A stretch of DNA of 64,000 nucleotides from Telmatactis stephensoni. Taxonomy: Eukaryota > Cnidaria > Anthozoa > Actiniaria > Isophelliidae. Shown here in pieces: positions 25,627 to 36,000 of this stretch (its first letter is position 1; the number at the start of each line of letters is the position of its first letter). Below the pieces are notes generated by a model, which made no database searches, was not told where the DNA came from, and saw only the letters and a program-made list of their open reading frames with translations. Location of the stretch: NCBI GenBank assembly GCA_029948255.1, contig JALIZF010000976.1:1-64000 (forward strand), read 5' to 3'. Position numbers and translations under genes: made by a program.

Positions 25627-25687
25627 GCATACTATTCGCGGCAGTCCCTTTCACGCTCGTTCAATAAGAAATGGAAATATGCGACCG
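25624..25687 (-). repeat. Retrotransposon repeat B1
   Basis: A 64-bp sequence matching B2 (25362-25425), located just downstream of the recombinase stop. Confidence 0.9.
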
Positions 25688-25775
25688 GCATGAAATGTTT
25701 TACGTTTAATAGATCAATAGTAACAACCCAAAAATGTCTCAACACTCAAAAACGCCCAAAACTAAAAGCCAAAAC

Positions 25776-27113
25776 TCAAGAGTCTTTAGGGAAGGCAGTA
25801 GTAAAATGGCTTAGACGATTCAGGTCAGCATACAAAGAAGACGAAGACTCTACTGAAGGATCTTGATGAGAAAGAAGCTCTGAAGGACCGCCAGGGCGAA
25901 GGACTTGAGCAACTTTCATGTAGTGGCAAGCTGTAGGGGCATGGCGCCAACCAATGTGGTCCAAGATGTCAGCTAGTTGGCTGCCAGAAAGAGCTAAAGT
26001 GATAGCAACTCCGGCTCGGAAGCTGTGCAAGGTTTCGCCCTCATAAATTTGAGCCTCTTCGAGATGACCACGAAGACGAGACTGCAGTGCAGAGGTAGAA
26101 ATCTTTTTATCCTGTATCTTTCCCGCCGGGCTAAGGGGTCGAAACAAGAATCCAGTGGACAAATCAACGCCAAGAATAGAGGAAACTTTTACGTACCGTT
26201 CTATGGCATTAACGGGGCATAGAGACGAGTCAGAATGACGGCGAATGCCAAAAACATTAGAAGAACCATCTCTTAAGGTCTTTCCCCATACATGGTTGAA
26301 AAGAAAACCTTGGTTATCAGGGAAACGCATTATTTCTTGCGTTTTAACCAAAGACAGATCGTTCGCTCGGTCACCACTAAAGAATAGGCATTTGAAAAAT
26401 GCATCATCCCTCGCACACGCAAACATAGACACGGCTGATATTCCCGTACAAGACATTTTCCCGAAGATATGGCGAGACAACTGGACCAGCTTCGGCACGA
26501 ACAGGGGAGTGGCCTGCTTAGGAGTAACTGAAGCCTGGAGCTGTTCGCAAGTGAAAGCCTTGAGGTAATCTTTTACTTCGCACGAAGCGACAGGATTCCC
26601 CAAACCCAAGGCAGAGTTCCAATCACCATCTCTACCGGCAGTTTTGAAAATAGCTCGCAGTTTCCCAATTAGAGAGTCCACGGTAGCATAAGACAAGCGG
26701 ATTGGGCAACCACAATGCTGGACCCCATGTTTTCCAAAGTACGGACAGTGACCAGCATGTACCTGGGTTTTCCCTCGGGAGTCTTTCCAAGCTAAAAAAC
26801 GACAAATATCCTTGGGGGAGGCACAAAACAAAGTCTTGTTGCCAGGGAGGGACGATAAAAAACCCTCAAACTCTTTTCTTAGAGAAGCTTTTTGTCGCGC
26901 GTAGGCAGAAGACATTGAAACCGCTTGAAGCTCTTGGAGCCGACTATCTAGAGCCGCCAAGTCCGGACCAACAGACAAAGGGGGTGAGGCTTGAACTATA
27001 CTAGGCCTTTGAAAACCACACATTTGACAGAACCTGAAATCGTGGTCATTGGCGTGGCTGCACTCTGGACACTGCACAGCCGGAACGAAGAGACGCGCAA
27101 CAGGACGAAGGCC
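25776..27113 (-). CDS. Tyrosine recombinase (integrase) of the retrotransposon, with N-terminal zinc finger
   Basis: Site-specific recombinase that would insert the circular cDNA without target duplication. The frame is open from 27113, just after an acceptor (gctatttttgtag); there is no ATG before the zinc finger, so the start must come from an upstream exon. The N-terminus has a four-Cys finger, CPEC...CQMC. The catalytic domain shows the expected residues: Arg in SGDRANDL (about residue 237 counted from 27077), His and Arg in LHSFRAG (351, 354), His in GWRHAP (379) and the nucleophile Tyr in CHYMK (387). Length and layout are normal for DIRS-group recombinases. The stop is in B1-proximal sequence and no disabling mutation is visible. 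Function is assigned from the motifs; activity is untested. Confidence 0.88.
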   Translation of the reverse strand, partial: GLRPVARLFVPAVQCPECSHANDHDFRFCQMCGFQRPSIVQASPPLSVGPDLAALDSRLQELQAVSMSSAYARQKASLRKEFEGFLSSLPGNKTLFCASPKDICRFLAWKDSRGKTQVHAGHCPYFGKHGVQHCGCPIRLSYATVDSLIGKLRAIFKTAGRDGDWNSALGLGNPVASCEVKDYLKAFTCEQLQASVTPKQATPLFVPKLVQLSRHIFGKMSCTGISAVSMFACARDDAFFKCLFFSGDRANDLSLVKTQEIMRFPDNQGFLFNHVWGKTLRDGSSNVFGIRRHSDSSLCPVNAIERYVKVSSILGVDLSTGFLFRPLSPAGKIQDKKISTSALQSRLRGHLEEAQIYEGETLHSFRAGVAITLALSGSQLADILDHIGWRHAPTACHYMKVAQVLRPGGPSELLSHQDPSVESSSSLYADLNRLSHFTTAFPKDS

Positions 27114-27332
27114 CTACAAAAATAGCAAAAAAGATAAATAAATATGGGGGTGAAGAGGGGCCCAAACTCCCAAACCTAAAACAACAACAAATAACACGTA
27201 AAGTTAGAGGCAATCATTTAATGAGAATTACATGGCAAGATTACAATAGCAAAATAGATGGCTAAAACGAAAACATGTGGCAAGTGTCAAAGAAGAAAAG
27301 CACAACTTAAAGCAGTTCAAACCAAACTCTTC

Positions 27333-29666
27333 TTAATCGTGCACGATACGAAATACCCACAAATCCCAAGGCAAAGGCCAACACTCATTGTAACCATTCT
27401 TGGAGGGCGGTTCGACGATGCCCAAATCACCCTGACGACCGAGGAGAACACTGCTAGGAGAATTATGAGGAAGGAGAGCCCACCAGAAGCGACGAGGACG
27501 AACATCTGGGACAACAAGAGAAAAAGTCACTTGGGCCTTGCAAAGGAAGCACAGCACATTGGGGATCAGGCAAATCGGGGGAAAAACGTAGGCATTGGAG
27601 AACAAGCCAGGGGGGTGGAGATCAGCCAACTGACTAAACACGTTCACACCTTGACAACCAGGAGTCGGCCAAGGAGAAAAGAAAGGCAGGCGAGATCCAC
27701 AAATGTCCAACATAGCGTTAGAAGGCAGCGCCATGAGGTCCACGGTATGACCTAAACGACCTCCAAAGGAATCCTGAACCAATTTCCAGCTACATTTCGA
27801 GAGACGAGAGTCGGACAGAGTCAAGGTGCGCGACGGTTCATCAGCCACATTCAGTGCAGAGGGAACGTGATAGAGACGAAGACTGCAGTTGCAGCTTAAC
27901 ACCACTTGGAAGATCGACTTGAGTGCAGCCGAGAAAGAATGGGATCTAGCAGACTGGTTATTCCAAGCGTGGAGGAGAGCAGAGCTGTCCACATACACAT
28001 CTACTCGAGAATCCTTGACAGATGACATAAAAGATCGAAGAACGTTACATAAAGCAAGTGCTTCTTTAACAGCGATATCCGACGACAAAACATCCTGCGG
28101 CCAATAGTCAGAAGCAACGATGGGAACACCACTCGGATTCAACACACCACCCCAAGCGAAGGACGAAGCATCGGTGTAAAGAATGAATTGATGATGGAAT
28201 TCGGAACGCCATGGAAGATGGCCAGACCAGGACTTGAGAAAAAACCAATGCTCGATTTCTTCACGCAAAGCTTTCGACAGGGTGATAGGCCTGGATGACT
28301 TGCAAGCTCTTGAGATGGCCATGTTGATTTCGTTGGTATAGAGTCTGGCACCAGGGACGGCCATAGACATGGAGATGCACTTTCCGGATAACCTCTGTAG
28401 GTCATTTAAGGATACTTGTTTGGAAAGAAGCATCGCCTCAACGAGACCAAGAAACTTCTCTTTCTTACTCGGGAGAAGACGGAAAGCACACACACGGGAA
28501 TCACACTCAAAACCAAGGTAAGGCACAGATTGGCGCGGTTCCAGAATTGACTTTTCAAGCCCAATACAGTAACCCAGTTGAACTAGAGTATAGCAGACTA
28601 CAAAGGAAGCGCTTCGTGCGCAGGTTAAATTCAGTTCATCTCCTGCGCCAAGAGATCTCACTAGCTCGGAGTCAGCCGCAAGACGAATCTGGGACGTGTG
28701 GCGGTCGTCAATGTACAGAGAGCAAGGGATATTGACGGAACGAAAGTAGTGAGAAACCAAAAGCCCAGTGGAGTGGTAGACAAACGCAGAAAGCTTCCAG
28801 CCAAAGGGGATGGTGTTGCTGGTAAAGAACCAACCCGCCCATTCAAATCCAAAGTACGTACGGCTAGCTTCGGACAAGCAAATATGGTCATATCCGGATT
28901 TATCGTCACACACTGTTTGATACGAGTTCTTTTTGACATACAAAGGGAGCTGATGAAGATGATCAAGGGAAAACGGTTGATCACACATCCACAGGTTCAA
29001 AAACCGATTATCGTTGCAAAGCCTGGGCTTGGACGGTTCTACAGTTAGCGGCATGACCAAATGAGGGGGGGAGACCTCGCCCACTTTGCCCCAAACAGAT
29101 ATGGCCCCACTTGCGAGACGCTGCAAAATTGTGTCAGTGATGAATTTGGAGAAAGGCTTGCACAAGCTATGGTTCATGAACACACGCGGGGGTGGGGATG
29201 GGGAGTCAAATTGTTCGCCTTTGTATTTCCCTTTGAAATGCCTGAAATAGCGATCAACTTGCACTTTGTTTTCCAACCAGTCAAGAACTGTTTGGGCGAG
29301 AGGATAGGAACACAAATTCGCTATATGGATCCATTCTTCGAGATGTTCGTGAAGCTGGCCAGCGAGGAAATTAGAAGGGTTGGGAAATGCCAGAGCTTTT
29401 ACGTCTGAAGCAACCTGACCACGAAGGACTTTATTCACCCAGTCAGAAGATAAGTGCGCATTAAAAGGTAAAAGGACTTGATCATCTGCTCCTAAAATTG
29501 AACCATCAAAGTGGACCCACGAAACAAAATTAGGTCTTATAGACAAGGGATGAAAGGGGTGTTCTTTTTCCCATTCTGGCACTTGATAGAAGAATTTGAA
29601 GCGTTTACGTGGGGGCTGAAAACAATTCAAACAAATTAATGAAAACAAATTTATTGAAATACACAT
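27333..29666 (-). CDS. pol: Reverse transcriptase-RNase H polyprotein of the tyrosine-recombinase retrotransposon
   Basis: An open frame of 777 codons. The RT core lies at about residues 190-400 with the catalytic box CSLYIDDRH (residues 316-324) and the earlier Asp in TVCDDKSGYDH. RNase H follows at about 490-615 with the expected acidic residues D499 (LYTDAS), E535 (VKEALAL), D560 (VYVDSS) and D609 (NVADEPSR). After it comes the region typical of DIRS-type pol (VDLMALPSNAM, FSPWPTPGCQGVNVF, YVFPPICLIP). An ATG exists at 29666, but the 17 codons after it read as a pyrimidine-rich acceptor tract (gaattgttttcag, border at 29616); coding probably begins at 29615 (PPRKRF) after splicing in phase 0. 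No frameshift is seen. Function: copying element RNA into DNA. Confidence 0.9.
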   Translation of the reverse strand: MCISINLFSLICLNCFQPPRKRFKFFYQVPEWEKEHPFHPLSIRPNFVSWVHFDGSILGADDQVLLPFNAHLSSDWVNKVLRGQVASDVKALAFPNPSNFLAGQLHEHLEEWIHIANLCSYPLAQTVLDWLENKVQVDRYFRHFKGKYKGEQFDSPSPPPRVFMNHSLCKPFSKFITDTILQRLASGAISVWGKVGEVSPPHLVMPLTVEPSKPRLCNDNRFLNLWMCDQPFSLDHLHQLPLYVKKNSYQTVCDDKSGYDHICLSEASRTYFGFEWAGWFFTSNTIPFGWKLSAFVYHSTGLLVSHYFRSVNIPCSLYIDDRHTSQIRLAADSELVRSLGAGDELNLTCARSASFVVCYTLVQLGYCIGLEKSILEPRQSVPYLGFECDSRVCAFRLLPSKKEKFLGLVEAMLLSKQVSLNDLQRLSGKCISMSMAVPGARLYTNEINMAISRACKSSRPITLSKALREEIEHWFFLKSWSGHLPWRSEFHHQFILYTDASSFAWGGVLNPSGVPIVASDYWPQDVLSSDIAVKEALALCNVLRSFMSSVKDSRVDVYVDSSALLHAWNNQSARSHSFSAALKSIFQVVLSCNCSLRLYHVPSALNVADEPSRTLTLSDSRLSKCSWKLVQDSFGGRLGHTVDLMALPSNAMLDICGSRLPFFSPWPTPGCQGVNVFSQLADLHPPGLFSNAYVFPPICLIPNVLCFLCKAQVTFSLVVPDVRPRRFWWALLPHNSPSSVLLGRQGDLGIVEPPSKNGYNECWPLPWDLWVFRIVHD

Positions 29667-29741
29667 TACAATAGCAAAGGGAACAAAATATACTCAAAAC
29701 AAGATTTCAATTAGCCAAAGGGCCACAAAAGCTGGAACTGA

Positions 29742-32635
29742 TTATTGGTCATTATGAGGTGGCATCAGGGGCCTGGGACGACGCTGAGGATAATTGCGCC
29801 CCGAAAACCTTCTAAAGCAACTTGATGCGATATGGCCAGGCGCTCCACAGGCATAACAAAAAACTCTGGGCTTCCTTGGACTTGGGCGGGATGAAGGCTG
29901 GGTAGCTTGACCACTACTTGAACTTTGATTAGAGGACTTAAAGGATTTGTCAACCTTGGAAACAGCCTCAAGGACCTTCGCGTACTCCTTATCAGCCAAA
30001 AGGGCCACGAAGTAGGCCTTAAATTGCTTCTTGGGGACAGGGAGTTTTTCCCTAAGCGTACAGGCGATAACGTCGTAAGTGGGTGCCTTTTCATGGTTTG
30101 CTAATTTCGCAGAGGAAGCAAGCTGCTCCGCCATCGCCAAAGCATCATATTTATCGAAATCTTCTTCCCGTCTAAAACCGTACTGGGTAATTTTGGCTAG
30201 GTGAGCGGGTACATCAGAATTTGAGGCCGCGTCCTCTAGGGTCTTTAATCTGGCCGACAACTGTGCAACAACATCATCCTAAGATGAAAACATACAAACT
30301 GTAGGATTGACTATATGAATAGGCTGCCAGCCCTTAGGTGGTAAACAAAGAGGATACTTCAAATGCTAAAAGTAAGCGCGGGAAAACAGCGCAGAAACCC
30401 ACCCAAGGGATGGCAGCCTGAGCGTCAGTAATCCGACTAGGGCATTAGACACCCTTTCAGGCCACCATTGGAAGGGAGAAAAAATTAGAAAAATCATTCA
30501 AATGGAAGAAAACTTAGGAACAAATAACTAACTATAGAGAAATCACGGCACTATTGAACTTAATGACGGGTAAAACAACGAAACTACCCATTGGGAACAA
30601 TAACGTAAACCACTATAGAAAACAAATTTAAGGAACAAACGTAGAAATAAAACTAAGCAAAAGGAGAACAAACGGAAACAAAGTAAAAATCCAAAAGCAA
30701 CAAATATGAAAATGTACAACAAGTGAGGATCCCCGAGGGAATAGTTGTTGCCTCTGGTGTTCCGTACTAGCAAAAATGCAAACTACTCACGTTATAAAAC
30801 AAACTAAAAACGAACAGCTACTCAAACGTAACGTGAAAATAAAGGAGGCAAAACACGCCAAACAACAGTAGTAACAAAAAATTAATTAAATGACAGATAT
30901 ACAAAACCGTGCAAACCAAAGGAGCCCATGGCAAAATACTACACAAAACCGATGTTTGCTGGGTAAAACACGTTAAAACAAAACTTCCAATAGTCCTAAT
31001 AACCATTCAACAAAGTTATTGAGAACGTATACTCTTCAAAAAGGCGAAGGAAAAGGTGCACACAAACCCGGCGTTTGTGAGGGAAAACACACTAAACAAA
31101 CTTCTGACAAATCATTAAGCTCAGTCATGCAAATCATGCAAGGACAATACAAATCCGAAGTTTGCGAGACAAAGCACTTTAAAAAACAAACGTTTAACGA
31201 ACCATTCAATATAGTCATTGAAACGTGCAAACCATACACAAACCCGATGTTTATGAAGCAAAGCACGCTAAACAAACTTTTAGCAAACCATTGTAATTCA
31301 AAAACGCGCAAACCCCGTGGGAGTCAAAGAAAAGCACTGAACAAATCTGAAGTTTGCGATGCAAAGCACGCTCAAAAACAAAACTTTAACGAAATATACA
31401 TAAAAACTATAGTTATTGAAAAACGTGCAAACCTTAAGGGAGCCGAGGGAATAGCACTACACAAACCCGAAGTTTGCGAGGCAAAACACGTTCACGCAAA
31501 CAAACTTTAAACAAATCATCAAACATAGTTATTGAAAAACGTGCAAACCTTAAGGAGCCGAGGGAATAGCACTACACAAACCCGAAGTTTGCGAGGCAAA
31601 ACACGTTCACGCAAACAAACTTTAAACAAATCATCAAACATAGTTATTGAAAAAACGTGCAAACCTTAAGGAGCCGAGGGAATAGCACTACACAAACCCG
31701 AAGTTTGCGAGGCAAAACACGTTCAAACAAACTTTTAACAAATCATCAAACATAGTTATTAAAAACGTGCAAACCTAAGGGAGCCGAGGGAATAGCACTA
31801 CACAAACCCGAAGTTTGCGAGGCAAAACACGTTCAAACAAACTTTTAACAAATCACTAAACATAGTTATTCAAAAACGTGCAAACCTTAAGGAGCCGAGG
31901 GAATAGCACTACACAAACCCGAAGTTTGCGAGGCAAAGCACGTTCAAACAAATTTTTAACAAATCATCAAACATAGTTATTGAAAAACGTGCAAACCTTA
32001 AGGGAGCCGAGGGAATAGCACTACACAAACCCGAAGTTTGTGAGGCAAAGCACGTTCAAACAAACTTTTAACAAATCATCAAACATAGTTATTCAAAACG
32101 TGCAAACCTTAAGAGAGCCGAGGGAATAGCACTACACAAACCCGAAGTTTGTGAGGCAAAGCACGTTCAAACAAACTTTTAACAAAACATAAAACATAAT
32201 TATTCAAAAAACACTACACAAACTTGCCAAACTTATAAGGGCCGGGAGCCGAGGGGAAAACACTTTAAGCGAGCTTCGGCTTACAAATCTAATATATAAC
32301 TGATTGCAATGAAAACTTTTTGGGAGCCAAGGGGAAAAAGCACACTGCATAAAATCGGCAAATGCGAGGCAAAAAACATTGAAGCTGAGAATAACGCTGA
32401 CACAAACGCAAGAGAACAAATCCAAACGTAAATCTACTGAAGAGAGCCGAAGCAAAAGCACTGCAGAAACCGACGAAATGCAAGAGAAACAGAAATTAAG
32501 GATTTAATGACATGAAAAATAGATATATACCTGCAAAGCTGGAGGATTTGGACCAGGTTGAGGCGGCTGAGCGTGATCAGCGACTGCAGCCTGAGCTACA
32601 GGAACGGCATCTTGTTGTAGAGGTTGATCAGCCAT
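29742..32635 (-). CDS. gag: Gag-like protein of the tyrosine-recombinase retrotransposon, two exons
   Basis: Exon 1 is 32635-32531 (35 codons, MADQPLQQDAVP..., rich in Ala, Gln and Pro) with donor gtatat; exon 2 is 30278-29742, preceded by a good acceptor (tttcatcttag). The join is phase 0 and the exon 2 frame opens only through this join: its first ATG is more than 40 codons in. Exon 2 begins with a short helical stretch (VVAQLSARLKTLEDA), has a basic Ser-rich linker and ends with a CCHC zinc knuckle, CYACGAPGHIASSC, followed by an Arg/Pro-rich tail (PQRRPRPLMPP). The family role is nucleocapsid formation around the element RNA. The 2,252-bp intron (30279-32530) contains a tandem repeat array. 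Intron removal is inferred from splice signals and frame. Confidence 0.78.
30900..32210. repeat. Tandem repeat array inside the retrotransposon leader intron
   Basis: A unit of about 108-118 bp recurs with the core phrases aaacgtgcaaacctta, ggagccgagggaatagc and acacaaacccgaagtttg. About seven near-identical units run from 31420 to 32200, and more diverged units extend left to about 30900. The array lies entirely within the intron between the leader exon and the Gag exon. Confidence 0.88.
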
Positions 32636-32654
32636 GATTGACTTACACGCAGAG

Positions 32655-32731
32655 GAGTCTAACGCGAACTGGGCAGAAATGAGATGCGCAGCTCTTATTT
32701 ATACTCGCTCTGTAAGGGACTGGCGCGAATA
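32655..32731 (-). repeat. Retrotransposon terminal repeat A1
   Basis: A 77-bp copy matching 25550-25626 by eye. It forms the 5' end of the element on the minus strand and lies 20 bp before the leader ATG, so it probably includes the promoter or transcription start. Confidence 0.9.
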
Positions 32732-33053
32732 TCAATTTTTCTTGTAAAATGTGCATTTTTCATGATGCAATGATGATTGACATCTGGTTAATGAATAGTG
32801 CAAATCATTATGTTCATGTCTAGAGGGTTACACTTCATCAGAATTGGTGGTAATTGTAGTCAAATACCAAATAATCATTAAATTATATTTTGTCAACTAC
32901 AGTTTAATATGTTTTGTGTGTTTATGAAACTGTTTACCTAGCCTCCTTTAGAACTACCTTTACATTGTGACCATTAACCTACTATCTGTCTAATTTTGTC
33001 TGCTGTTTTATATTTAAATAAAGACATTATTCCTTTTTGGTCCTCCTTTTCAG

Positions 33054-36000
33054 GAGAGAAATTAAAAGAAAAGGAAAAGGAAAAAAATACAAGCACAGGA
33101 AGTATTAGCAGTAAAAGCAGTCTGTCATCCAACAGTACAGTTGGATCAGTTGGATCTGCTAATAATAACATGATCAATGGATCATTTACTATTAATACAA
33201 GCATAAACACTACTGACCTAAAGAGTGAACGGACATGGGTACACGATATGTTTGAAGGAACTCTAACCAATGAAACAAGATGCCTTTGTTGTGAGACTGT
33301 AAGTACTTGTACAGTTCATAGTGTATGAACAAATTGTCTTCGAAAAAATGGTCTCCCTAGCAGAGCCATAGCCACCATTTAAACATGCATGGGTATGGTT
33401 TTTAAAAGTTGGTCTGGTTTTTTCGTTTTCCTACACAAATTCATGCTTTCAAAACTGCAATGACAATGGTTCTAATGGTAAAAGGTGGTCCAGTTGAAAC
33501 CTGACTAACCGTATTGGTGGCTACGGCCCTGCCTAGACAGACAAATTCAGACAATTCAATGTTCGTCTGAAACTTTGTTCGTTGCATTTTTCACATCAGA
33601 TGATTTGTGCATCTGAGACAATTACCGGTATTTGTCTGTCCAGATGATTTGTTCGTCTTCTTCAGCATGAAAACAGCCAATATTAAATTTTATTAAGTAC
33701 ATAATGCTGTGACAGCATGACACAACACATGAATATAGAGGCTTCTTCATTCAAAAACTGGTACTGTAATAACAAACTTGTCAATCACATTTTATTCTGT
33801 AGGTCAGCAGTAAAGATGAGTCGTTTTTGGATCTTTCTGTTGACGTGGAACAGAATACATCAATATCGCATTGTCTCAGGTAATTTTACTGCAAAAACTC
33901 TTGTATTGTGACTGACAACTTTAAAATTATTAGTAAACGTTGACCGTTGGATTTCGGATTCTTCTGATCTGCCAATCATGTAAAGGGGATGAAGCTTATA
34001 CAAATACCCTTGATCTGACCTTGATCCATGTTTGCCATCTACCTTGAGGTATCTTTACAGCATTTGCATTTATAAGCTCCACTCCCTTCACATGATTGGC
34101 AGATCAGAAAAAATCCAACTAAAAGTTTGAATTCATTGTTGGTTGTGATCTTATTTAGTCAGCCAGTCAGTCATATCAGACATTTATTCGTTTATTTTTA
34201 TTCTATATTTCAAAAGGGGATTTTCATCAACTGAAACACTGAGCTCTGAACATAAATACTTCTGCGAAACCTGCTGCTCCAAGCAAGAAGCACAAAAACG
34301 GTAAGTCATTTCAATTGAAAAATACCTTTTTGAAATTGAAGAGTCTTGAGGAAAATTGAAAATTCATTCACTTCAATAGCAATTTTGTTACAATAGTGCA
34401 CTGACAATAAATAATTTTAATTTACAAATAATTATTAATATTGATTACAAATTATACTTGTGAAAATTAACTCTATTTACAACTGGGGGCAATGCTGGCC
34501 CTTGAATAGTGTGGGTTGCCTGCTTCAAAATGTATCCAGAGATGTATGATTTGTAAAATAAATGATTTTGATCAGAGATCATAATTTATTGTATTGCAGC
34601 TATTAATCTATTTGGTTTAACATTTTACTCATTTTATGTGTATACCTTTTTAGAATGAGAGTTAAAAAGCTTCCAAAACTTCTGGCTCTTCACCTGAAAA
34701 GATTCAAATATAATGAAACTGTACAAAAATATTCCAAACTGTCATATAGAGTTGTATTCCCCCTGGAATTGAGACTATTCAACACAGTAAGTATAAAGTA
34801 TTATTACTGACAGCACAAAGCTCAAAACTGTGACCAGTGTTAATGTATTTGCATACTTTTGTCTCGCCATCGGCTTTTCACCATCCTCCAATTAGTGCTT
34901 AGGTGGGAGATAAGATTTAAGAGATTCCTTGGATGCTGATTGGATGATTGCTCTTTCAAAAGAAATGTGAATACATTAAAGCTGGTCATACTTCTGGGCT
35001 TTGTGCTGTTAAGTTGATAGAGCAGAATGGTTCGGCAAACTTCAAAGGGAATGACCACAGAGTAAACATGGATGTTGTGTGTACTTAGGGTCTTGACCAT
35101 GCACAATCATTTGTTCTACCTTTATTATGCTTGATTGACTCAAAGGATTTTATTGGCAAAATTGTCTGACATACATGTATGTAAGAATGCTTTTGTTTGA
35201 TGCATGGACATAATAGGAAAAACTGAACAAAAAGATAGAACAGTGGGTTTCCTAACCATTCTGCTCTATTAACATTGGTTATGAGAATTATATGTCAGAC
35301 TATGACACTGCTAATTTAAAAATTAAATTATGTTTATTACATGCACAAATAAATGAATGAACAAACAAACAAACAATTAATGAACAAATGAATATTTTCG
35401 TCTCTATATTTGAATGCCCAAGGATACCTACAGTAATGGACTTGAAATACATTTTCCATTGCATTAAGAATTGGCTCCTGCTGTGGGAGGAGGATGTTGT
35501 GGCTACTAAGGTTAACTCACCAAAGTGACTAATATATCATGATAACATTGGTAGACTTTCAATACAGTCTAAATAAGTGCTTCAGTAATACCATTTTTTA
35601 TTTCATTTATTTCAACTCCTTTTAAATTGTTTTTTTAGTCAGATGACGCTGTCAATAAAGATAGACTGTATGATTTAGTTGCAGTTGTCATTCACTGTGG
35701 AAGGTAAACCACTATCATGCATGCCACATTATTTCTTTATCTTACCATTTATCAGTGATAATATGTTTAGATTAAATGAGCACCATGTCTCATGGCTGTG
35801 TTGCACAACCACACATACAAACAACTGACCAACCACACACACAACCACACAAACACACACACAAATTAAACAACCAAACAACCACACTCACAACCACACT
35901 GTAACTAAACACAATAAGGAAAAGTCTCTAGAACCAGGGGTACATGTACATGTAGAAGAAAACTGGAGAACCCACAGAAAAACTCTCAAAGCAAGAGAGA

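Larger units (their letters stand above)
25362..32731 (-). mobile_element. DIRS/PAT-like tyrosine-recombinase retrotransposon, near-complete
   Basis: About 7.4 kb, oriented on the minus strand. It has split direct repeats: A1 at 32655-32731 and A2 at 25550-25626 (77 bp, apparently identical), and B1 at 25624-25687 and B2 at 25362-25425 (64 bp, apparently identical), giving the order A1-ORFs-B1-A2-B2 that is known for PAT and Ngaro elements. Internal genes in order are a leader exon, Gag, RT-RNase H and a tyrosine recombinase. No integrase, aspartic protease, LTR or methyltransferase domain is seen. Long ORFs without stops and near-identical repeats suggest a young, possibly active copy. It lies just upstream of the first visible USP12/46 exon. 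Classification as PAT-like rather than Ngaro-like rests on repeat layout and general resemblance of the RT-RNase H, not on a phylogeny. Confidence 0.9.

Noticed and set aside
27258..29408. Plus-strand frames of 60-165 codons across the retrotransposon
   Set aside because: They are shadows of the RT-RNase H and recombinase frames on the minus strand.
29618..29666. ATG at 29666 as the start of the RT protein
   Set aside because: The 16 codons after it are a typical acceptor tract ending ttttcag, so the ATG is probably intronic; it cannot be fully excluded.
30900..32210. Regular repeats of about 115 bp, considered as a CRISPR array
   Set aside because: There are no alternating spacers, units are full-length tandem copies, and the context is an animal retrotransposon intron.
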